Of a stretch of DNA of 64,000 bases, positions 56,801 to 64,000 are shown one piece after another (the stretch's first letter is position 1; every line of letters starts with the position of its first letter). A program made the position numbers and the translations under genes. This stretch comes from Macrosoma leucophasiata (lineage: Eukaryota; Arthropoda; Insecta; Lepidoptera; Hedylidae), in assembly GCA_036365455.1 (NCBI GenBank), contig JAWQUS010000002.1, positions 8,804,001-8,868,000 of the forward strand. Reading direction: 5' to 3'. Below the pieces are notes generated by a model that worked only from the letters and a program-made list of their open reading frames with translations, was not told the origin of the DNA and did no database searches.

Positions 56801-59800
56801 TCCCTCAACCAACGGGACCTTTGTGAAATTAATGGTTCTTGACTTCTTCAATCATCATTCATTCTTACTGGTGGTAGAGCTCCAGTGATGAAACTCGAGA
56901 CCATTATCTATATATTTTCCGCCAATTAGTGTTCAGCGTTATCGTATTAAGGTGATTTGGTTATAATGCTGTGTTGGTCATTGTTCGTATGTTTCTTATA
57001 ATGACGCTTATTAGATACAAATTAATCCAACAATCTTGTGTGTTAATTTTATCCATGTTATTGAAGAGACATTGCGAATATTATTTATATCCAGGTTGGT
57101 GCACTGAAGAAAACACTGGATGGTGAATGGTGTGTATCGGACGGAGATATCACATATTTGGGACGTATTATGGCCAAATTGCCTCTCGACGTGAGGGTTT
57201 CCAAACTTATTATGCTGGGACATATCTTTGGATGCTTAGACGAAGCTGTTATTATGGGTATGTAGATATGGCTAATAGCGCTATTTTTTAGATTTCCAGA
57301 CATAAAAAATAAAAAGAGATCTCTTAAATGATAACTTTGTTGTTTGCCTGTGTGTTTTAAAATAGATCCAAATATTTATAAAATTTATAAAATTAATGAT
57401 ATTGAAATAATTAATTTTATAAATTGAAATAATTAATTTTATATCATTTTAGCTGCCGCCATGTCCGTGAAAAATATCTTCAGTAGTCCGTTTAGGAAGA
57501 GATTGAACGCATATAATTCTAAATTGACGTGGGCCGATGGTTCCACCAGCGACTGCATTGCGTTTCTGAACGTTTATAGGGTAATACTTTATTTGTTATC
57601 CTTCTATTATTATTAGATAATATTAATAATTTAACTTCACATCTGGATTCCAAGAAGTAAGTAGGTCGTCGCAATAGGGTGTTTTCTAAAATACCATGCC
57701 CTGTGAGAATCTGCGAGATGACATTATCAGTATGATGATCAGTAAAGAGAAGTACACAGAGTTGTAAAGAACAAATATGAAAAATAATTACTTGGGCGGT
57801 GGTATAACCAGCAACTTCTGGAACACTACCCGTTTTGTTACTCAGCTACTAAAGTCCTACATCTGAACGTCGAATCATTTTTTCCCTTTTGTACTATAAT
57901 CTGTTCTGGATCTCCAGGCACAAATAAGAAAGCCATAATCAACATTTTCTTTAAAAATACTTATAATTCACTTGCTAGTTTTATTGAGAAAATAAAATAT
58001 GCCTAAGAGAAGTATACTTGGCACAATTGTTGTCAGGTGTGGAACTACCTGCGCGTGAACCAGTACTTCAAAAAGACTGGCAACAACGAAGCGCAGTGGG
58101 CGCGGAACTTCTACGTGCAAGTGCGCGCTTTACGCGAGTTGGACGATATGGTGCGCGAACTGCGCACGCGTCTGTCGAGGGAGTCCATAGACGCGCGTAC
58201 CCAGTCTTCGCCTTGGGAGAAACACGAACTTCCATTATTGCTCAAGGTCAGTTTTTTTTAAAAAATCAAACGAATCCCATCATAGGTGTGAGCAAGCTTA
58301 CCTGGCAAATTCTGCTATAGGCACAATAAATTTTGAAGCAATTGACGCATGAAAACAAAAAAAATTAGGCGGCTGCCCTCATTGGTGTTTGTAAAAGGAT
58401 CCCATAAAAAACAATACTTGTAATAATATCAAGTCTCGTTAGGCAGTTTTACTACTGTAAAAAGTAGTTGTAAGATCCATATAGCATCAAGTCGGTTAAC
58501 CTAACGACATCATAAAGTGACCATATCAACATCTATTAAAATTAGTTTTTGTTTTAAATAAATGAATTGACTCGTACAGAATAATAATAATAGATTTCGA
58601 CAGGTTATAATAGCGGGTGCGTTCTACCCTCAATACTTCGTGCAAGTGTCGTGCGACGAGAACAGGGAGCGTGACGCGGTGCGCACTCTGGGCGGCCACG
58701 ACCCGCGCAACACCGTCTACCTGCGCAACTTCCCCCCTGACCAGCCTGGGGAACTGTACGCGAGCCTCATCAAGAACATCGTCATGAAGGAAATCACGGA
58801 AGAGCCTAAGGTCACCTTCGATAGGAACAGCAGGTATCCAACTATGAAGTATCCTTCTTCTATTTCTCTACTATTATGAGACTCTATTCGTGCGGTCTCT
58901 ACCCGAGCAATCTGTTTACCTGCGCAACTTCTTCGGCGAAATATCATGTATAGTATTTTTAATTATTTTTGTTTTTTTCCAGAAAAGTATATTTATCATT
59001 CATGGATAACAAGGATTTAGTGCGCAAAAAGAATAGGGTGAGCATTATTTCATTTAATAGCAGCGTTTTACCTACCATTAAAACGCATATTGTGTCCGGA
59101 GCCTTATTCGAAGCCTCTTAAACATATTTTGAGATAGCAGTCCTTCCGGTTCCGTTCACAGAGTGTCTCTATTGGCTAATCCGGTCAATCCGGCTAATCA
59201 GCTGCGGTCCAATTTGTTAAGGATGCAAAGACCTTTGGAGCTGTGGCTAGGCCAAATGGTAAGCAAGTCATCTGGAGCAGGATTCCTCGATACGACAGTC
59301 GGAGGAAGCAACGATGAGCTGGGTGAATAGACACATAATTGTAAGCTTGTGTTAAATCGATTTTGTCAAGCCAGTCCTGAGTAATATGTGCTCATGAGTT
59401 GTTCATTTTTTTATAAGTAAAACACTTTCGGGAAGTAAGGCGGTACGAAACTGACAAGATGATGTCATAATCGAAAGCATTAGAGTCAGGCGATCGGCCC
59501 CCAGTTAAGAGAAGATCATTCATAATTTCTATCTCTTTAATTTTTGACTTACCTAAACATAAAAGCCAAAAAAACAACGTTTACCACCTACCGGAACATA
59601 ATAGTGCCGAACGTTACCATTTGGCGGCAGATAGATGATACGTTGGTGTCTGTAGCGCAGAATATGTAATAATACTGTGTATAGAATGGACACTTCGACG
59701 TCCTGCCCATTTTTCCCGCCTCACCCAACCTCCTCCCCTCTTGTGGGCGACGTTTGGTATTCTCTACGTGCTACGCACACACACAGGTGCACGTGTAAAT

Positions 59801-62800
59801 ACACGGCACTAATTGATGTCTGTGTAATAGAGACCAAATTAAGCGTTTGTATGGAATTTTGGCGGAATGTCCGCGGTGTGCCTGGAGCTCCGACTCTGAA
59901 TCTTTTTCACTTGTAAAAATAATTAAAGTGATATTTATCAAGATACATATAAATTATAAGTTAATCATAATCAACATTTCGAATTCTGGTCATTTGTCAT
60001 TTAGGTATTGTCGTATGCCGATAGATGGCGAATAGGTACTAAATACATAGTAAAATGTACAGGACCCATCATCGCGCAATGAGCGGGACCCAACAATACC
60101 CGGACAAGTGGTGCTTCCAGTCTATAAAGCCGTGAAAGCGCGCCAACTTCGTATTGACTTCAGAATACCATTATTGCCGTAAGTCCGAAAAACCTTTCCC
60201 ATAACAATAGGTAAAATATTATGACACCTTGGTCTTAAGTTCGTATCTTGTATATTTACCGCCATATTGATAAACCAATTTTAGATACGTTTTATCTATA
60301 TAATGCTCTGTCTTTCTCAGTTGCATTCTCAATGGTAAGGTAGAAAAAGACAAAAAGAGTGTTGTTAACAGATTCCCAGTCCCATTAATCACATGTGAGC
60401 ATTTGCATTGTTTAAGCTATCGTGTTTGCTATGGGACAGGGATTGGGTTAAACCAAAAAACATGTTCAACTCGGTAGACTTTGTTAACGGTGTGGTGAAC
60501 TCCACTCCAAGAGATTAAACTAATGTATCTCTATTTGAAGCGGCGCGGGAATGGCGATAAATTAAGTGGACTGTATATTATTATAAGGGTGGTTACCAGG
60601 GATGGATAGGAAAAATGAATGCAGGACTCGTACGCACCTACCTTGTTCTTCTATTCTTCAATCTGGACTTGGTGCATGGCGGCGGTGGCGTGGCGAACCT
60701 TTATCCGCGTTTATTCACGTAGTCACCACACTTATGATTATTTGTTTATCACAATAGTTTATAGGCCTTTTATTTTATTGAGATTTTATAATATTTTCAC
60801 ACACACGAGGTAAACAGCGGTTACAGCGGAATAAAAGCACGAAGCGCGAACAGCGGAGAGCAACGGCGGATGATGACAGTCGGTGTCTTAATGTTCGGTG
60901 CGCACAGGAAGGTGGGGGAGGAAAAATACAGGAAATAAGATCTACCCCCAAGTATTTATAATAACGACGGTAACACTATTATTATTTTTATCATAGGCCA
61001 GATAGAGCGAGACAATTGATGGCTGCGATGGATCAGAGTAAATCAGATGTTGATATGGACATGATGGTTCCACGGTTCCCGGACATCGACGAGACACATT
61101 TCCCACTCGTGATATCTCAGGTAAATCAGCGACATCTGTAAGTGTTATATATTAAATGCAGAAAATAATGTTATCCAAAATATTTATAATTTTTTTAAAC
61201 TGATCTTTATGATAAAACTAGCTGACCCGGCAAACTTCGTATTGCCTCAGAATGAAATAATGTGTCAAAGGTTTGATCGATACGGACTATTTGTATGGGA
61301 AAATGAAATTGTGTTTCTTAGTATTCTCCTTCAATTTCTTCATATTTTTTACCTTTTAAACCTTTCCTGGACTTCCAAAAATCTTTCAAAACCAAAATTA
61401 GCCAAATCAGTCCTGCCGCTCTCGAGTTTTAGCGAGACTAACGAACAGCAATAGATTTTTATATATAATTAATAAAGATACATATACTCTACACTCTCTG
61501 CCTACCCCGTAAGGGACCTGGCGTGAAGATACATACATACATACATTAATAAAGATAATAATCGGTATCGACTGCAGAAAGAGATATTGCATATCAATTT
61601 CTGCCGTCTCTGGTTTTAAAGGGGGTCATAACCTGTAAGTCGCAGGATGGATATAGTAGCTTAGCACGTATTATGTGAAAACTGATTTTCGTTAATTTCG
61701 TGATTGAAATAAATTAGTATTTGAACATTTCATTATGATTTGCAGATGCTATCAATCAGCAAGTTCTGGGTGCGACACGACGACGAATCGACGGCTAGCG
61801 AGCTGCGTCAAATCCAAGCGGCGTTGAACTCCAACCGCAGGCCATTGCTGGCGATCACCGACGACATCGAGGTGGACACTCTGCTGGCCGCGCCCTACGC
61901 GGACTCCACCGGCACCCAGTACTACCGCGCCAGAGTCACGCGACACATGCCGAGTAATATGTTGGAGGTGAGCGAAGGCATTGTGTTAAACTCAATCAGT
62001 GTTATTTTTTGATGTAACAAAGGCAATTAAACATACAGTTCACTGGAAGTTAAGACATGACTGCAGCCTATAGCGATCTACACAAAAACCAGTTCTCAGA
62101 AAATATTTCGTATTTTTTTCCCCATGTCCATCATCCAAAACATGGCCCAATATTGCCTACTTCAGCAATTAAATACTGCGTTCAAAAACTTCCAACCATT
62201 TTTCTTTTTATGTAGAGTAAATGACTACATACCATATTTTGGAAGAAAAAATTGTGGGATATACGAATGGAGACTGCCATTGAGCCAAATGTACGCATGT
62301 AAAAGTGCTTTTTAGAAAACTGAAGCTAAAGTCTCCGTATCTGAGATACCAGATACGTAGGTATGTGTGACATTTATACTCCGTACACACAGAGGCTAGA
62401 TGTAACGCGTGACTCTAGTGCTACTACAGTGGTCATCAAGAAATAATGCACATCGAGCCTATGAAAGTGACAATCGGCTACTTTCGGCTTCATAGAGCGT
62501 TATACCTGCTGCATACTGCCTACGTAAGCATCCGTAGTCCGGTATTGGTCAAAACTAGATCAAAATGTTCGACAAACGTCAAATAGGTAAGGTGCGAAAG
62601 AGATAACGCTCTAGAGATCCGAAATAAGCCGGCGTCTCTTCTTGAGGTCGATGTGCATTATTTTTTATGTAATGGCAGTAGCAAACAGTCATGCAGTTCA
62701 CATTGGTGTTAAGGGATGACTGCAGCCTATAGACACCCACACAAAGACCAAGGTCAAAATGCAGATGCGAAGCCACGCCTGAGGCCTAAGGTGTTATGCC

Positions 62801-63350
62801 TCAGGCGTGTACTGTGCCGGAAATTACAGGGCCGTACATTACCACCTGACCGGAACACGATAGTGCTGAACACTACCATTTACGAGATACCAAGGAAGAG
62901 ATTCTCAATTGAACCTTGAATATTTTTGTTATTGTGTACCTTCATAATTATTGTTCTGTATGTTCCGTATGGATTTTAATATCAGAATTAAATAAATAAA
63001 TTAAATTAAAAAATTAGCGGCAAGTATATTAGGTAATGCGGTGGTGCCTACGCCCGCGAGCTCCGTCACTGGAGCACCAGTAAAATTTAAAATTTATCGT
63101 TGGATACTGTATAGACGGTTGTGACGCGGTTCAGGTGCGGTACATAGACTACGGCAGCGAGGGCCACGTGAACACGTGCAGCGTGCGCGAGCTGCCGGCG
63201 GGCGTCTGCCTCGACACGCCGCCGCTGGCCATGCGCTGCGCGCTCGCCGGCGTGGCGCCCGAGCCGCTCCGGGGCGCGCCCGGCAGCTGGGCGCCGCACG
63301 CCGAAAACCTGTTCATGCGCCTCATCAAGGACTCCCGCCTGCTGGCCAAG
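49195..63350 (+). CDS. spn-E: Spindle-E / TDRD9 DEAH-box helicase with Tudor domain (3' end outside window)
   Basis: ATP-dependent RNA helicase of the germline piRNA pathway, expected in perinuclear nuage. Exons: 49195-49407, 49773-49967, 50142-50363, 51587-51662, 51784-52076, 53182-53396, 54332-54510, 55338-55501, 56017-56184, 57095-57257, 57453-57580, 58037-58246, 58604-58833, 58983-59037, 60063-60178, 60997-61120, 61746-61967, 63135-63350. All phases match (3189 bases, 1063 aa). Helicase motifs: [10 protein letters not shown] near residue 150, [12 protein letters not shown] at 250-253, MSAT ending at 285, [23 protein letters not shown] near 496. Helicase-associated region follows to about residue 740. 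An extended Tudor domain spans about 918-1063 ([24 protein letters not shown]). The last seen donor is GTCAGT, so the gene runs off the right edge; flies have about 1430 aa, implying several hundred missing. Start chosen as the first ATG before the conserved reading. Confidence 0.95.
50488..50802 (+). mobile_element. SINE-like element (family S) with long poly(A)
   Basis: Full-length copy from ACTGGTGGTAGAGCTCCAGT to GCCACTTTTATTACATA, followed by an unbroken A tract of more than 30 bases. The intact tail suggests a recent insertion, in spn-E intron 3. Confidence 0.9.
50889..51090 (+). repeat. Dispersed repeat (CTAGCGGCC family)
   Basis: ACTAGCGGCCTGCCCCGGCT to TCTTCAGCTTTATAATATTA, about 200 bases, similar to 25234-25435. 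Confidence 0.7.
51290..51416 (+). mobile_element. SINE-like 3' fragment (family S)
   Basis: Only the last 120 bases: GGGGTGCCAACACATCTGTA, TCTATAGGCTGCAATCACAC, TTGTTTGCCACTTTCGTAAC and an A-tract. Confidence 0.7.
52294..52440 (+). mobile_element. tRNA-derived SINE
   Basis: TGCCTCAGTAGCGTAGTGGT (A box) and TGGGTTCGATTCCCGGGTCG (B box), then AAAATCCTTTATCTCTGCTT. Same family as 38690-39003, in spn-E intron 5. Confidence 0.75.
52687..53146. mobile_element. hAT-like MITE (copy 2 of the GCGGATTTACCA family)
   Basis: GGCGGATTTACCAGCAGGCT at the left and TTTGTAAATCCGCCACTG at the right, with flanks CAAAGAAC and CAAAGAGC (7 of 8). The left end has lost the TG of CAGTGGCGG. It ends 35 bases before spn-E exon 6. 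Confidence 0.8.
55039..55300 (+). mobile_element. SINE-like element (family S)
   Basis: GGAGGTAGAGCTCCAGTGAC to GAGCTGCATGCTTGCCACTA, near-consensus, without a poly(A). It ends about 37 bases before spn-E exon 8. Confidence 0.85.
55553..55688 (+). mobile_element. SINE-like 5' fragment (family S)
   Basis: AGTGGTCGTTGAGCTCCAGA, GTTAGTGTTCAACGCTATCG, TCAGGTGGTATTGTACAGCC. It joins directly to the 5S-derived SINE that follows. Confidence 0.65.
55690..55955 (-). mobile_element. 5S rRNA-derived SINE
   Basis: Minus strand: GGTTGTACGATACGGACGCG and GATGGGTGACCGCTAGTGTC, then the ATCGATAGATAGC body and the tail side to 55690. Here the ACGACTGCTATC site is intact, giving the empty-site reference for the MITE at 12845-13081. 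Confidence 0.75.
56518..56720. repeat. TAGGGTTGCCAGATGG repeat with duplicated TGTCCCGTGTCCAG unit
   Basis: It starts like hAT MITE ends (TAGGGTTGCCAGATGG). A unit of about 110 bases (TGTCCCGTGTCCAGTA ... AAATTGAATTACATTTTT) occurs twice in tandem. No right terminus was recognised. Confidence 0.5.
56867..56960 (+). mobile_element. SINE-like 5' fragment (family S)
   Basis: ACTGGTGGTAGAGCTCCAGT, then a deletion, then AATTAGTGTTCAGCGTTATC. Old and short. Confidence 0.6.
59580..59650 (-). mobile_element. SINE-like fragment (family S)
   Basis: ACCACCTACCGGAACATAAT, CCGAACGTTACCATTTGGCG. About 70 bases of the 5' half in reverse. Confidence 0.55.
61217..61550. repeat. Dispersed repeat (CTAGCTGACCCGGCAAAC) plus shared retroelement end
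   Basis: AACTAGCTGACCCGGCAAAC to about 61460 is a relative of the 3636 family. At 61485-61550 the block CTACACTCTCTGCCTACCCC and GGGACCTGGCGTGAAGAT follows with a (CATA)n run. Confidence 0.6.
62010..62094 (-). mobile_element. SINE-like 3' fragment (family S)
   Basis: TGATGTAACAAAGGCAATTA, GTTCACTGGAAGTTAAG, GACTGCAGCCTATAGCGATC. Old tail fragment in spn-E intron 17, about 40 bases after exon 17. Confidence 0.55.
62424..62660. mobile_element. Stem-loop MITE (family A)
   Basis: TACAGTGGTCATCAAGAAAT, GCACATCGAGCCTATGAAAG, GGTATTGGTCAAAACTAGAT, AGGTCGATGTGCATTATT. It abuts the SINE that begins at 62664. Confidence 0.8.
62664..63083 (-). mobile_element. SINE-like element (family S) split by another insertion
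   Basis: The SINE occupies 62664-62881 and 63017-63083; together they make a full-length minus-strand copy. The 135-base insert (62882-63016) ends TTAAATAAATAAATTAAATT and A-rich sequence, the 3' end of a LINE. It lies in the last spn-E intron, 50 bases before exon 18. Confidence 0.8.
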
Positions 63351-63464
63351 GTCAGTGTCCTCCGATCTACGCGACCCGTGGACGTTTCCGATGTCCGTGT
63401 CCCCGTTGGCCGGTGTCAGAGAATTTATCTATACAAATAAATAAAATTGGAGTGTCTGTTTGTA

Positions 63465-63690
63465 ATATAAAAATAACCGCTTTTTACTAAATGCATATGT
63501 ATGGTATACACATATTATACCAAAACAACATTTTTTACAATTTTTGTCTGTCTGTCTGTCTGTTTGACGGGGTCAATCTTGGGAACGGCTTTACCGATTT
63601 TGACCGGACTTTCACTGGCAGATAGCTAATGTAATAAGGAGTAACTTAGGCTACTTTTATACTAGCTGCGCCCCCGACTTCGTCCGGGTA
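63465..63690 (+). repeat. Dispersed repeat with GTCTGTCTGTCTGTC run
   Basis: ACCGCTTTTTACTAAATGCA to ACTAGCTGCGCCCCCGACTT. Inverted relative of 34100-34480. It lies in the spn-E intron after exon 18. Confidence 0.65.
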
Positions 63691-64000
63691 GATATTCTTC
63701 TTCTTGGGGTGCCTCTCCGACTAGCGAAGGTTAGCGGTCAATATGCATATTGTTCCCGGTTTCCGGCGAGACGAAACAACTCGGCTGCACTTGCTATTCC
63801 TCTCCACTCTCGGATATTATGTAACCAAGATTTCTTTCTTCGTCCAACTCGTCTTTTACCCGCGATTTTTCCCATCATAATCATCATTTCTCAGTACATG
63901 TCCGAGGTAGGCCACTTTTCGTTGTTTGACGGTCTGCAAAAGCTCACGTTGCTGTTTCACGCGTCGAAGAACCTCGGAGAAAGGGTAGATATTGAACAAT
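63691..64000. other. spn-E intron, right edge
   Basis: Likely another retroelement fragment (AGCGAAGGTTAGCGGTCAAT, TTTCCGGCGAGACGAAACAA), but no ORF or spn-E exon was recognised before the window ends. Confidence 0.35.

Noticed and set aside
62716..62919. 67-codon ORF
   Set aside because: It lies wholly in the minus-strand SINE and its LINE-tail insert.
1..64000. CRISPR arrays, bacterial operons, Shine-Dalgarno sites, viral genes
   Set aside because: None seen. Short tandem tracts (TATG, GACA) are microsatellites, and all coding sequence is intron-split and eukaryotic.

Overview
The window is animal nuclear DNA, almost certainly from a moth or butterfly (Lepidoptera). It is AT-rich, its genes are split into small exons with GT-AG introns, and every intron and intergenic stretch carries short interspersed elements, LINE 3' ends, hAT/MITE-type elements and tRNA- or 5S-derived repeats of kinds common in lepidopteran genomes. 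No bacterial, viral or CRISPR features were seen. The species cannot be fixed from sequence alone.

Three real protein-coding genes were reconstructed exon by exon with matching splice phases. (1) Minus strand, 18127 to 5065: Ada2b (transcriptional adaptor of the SAGA acetyltransferase complex), with ZZ finger, SANT/Myb domain, ADA2 core and a C-terminal SWIRM-like segment; one small exon between 12376 and 7128 appears to be unidentified. (2) Plus strand, 24415 to 37225: WDR37, a WD40-repeat protein, complete in nine exons (466 aa), with one GC-AG intron. (3) Plus strand, 49195 to beyond the right edge: spindle-E (spn-E, the TDRD9 orthologue), a DEAH-box helicase with a Tudor domain that acts in the germline piRNA pathway; 18 exons (1063 aa) are inside the window and the C-terminus is outside.

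Ada2b and WDR37 are divergent, separated by about 6.3 kb that is mostly two TIR elements (18211-20511 and 21256-23303). WDR37 and spn-E are in tandem, separated by about 12 kb of repeats (37304-49194). The genes have no obvious joint pathway: one is a chromatin co-activator, one a WD40 scaffold, one a transposon-silencing helicase.

The repeat landscape is the most informative part. A roughly 280-bp SINE-like family occurs about 20 times in both orientations. A roughly 230-bp stem-loop MITE occurs six times. Several hAT-like elements have intact 8-bp target duplications. A TTAA-flanked element carries an open 171-aa transposase-like C-terminal ORF. A 5S-rRNA-derived SINE was split by a 237-bp MITE, and another copy in the same window supplies the empty site. 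A 139-bp inverted repeat is built from a tRNA-like sequence and its own reverse complement. Near Ada2b there is a partial exon duplication, a 3' exon open in two frames, and decayed copies of an exon-intron junction. No clearly new biological system could be proven; the best candidates are the inverted tRNA-like hairpin and the dual-frame Ada2b exon.
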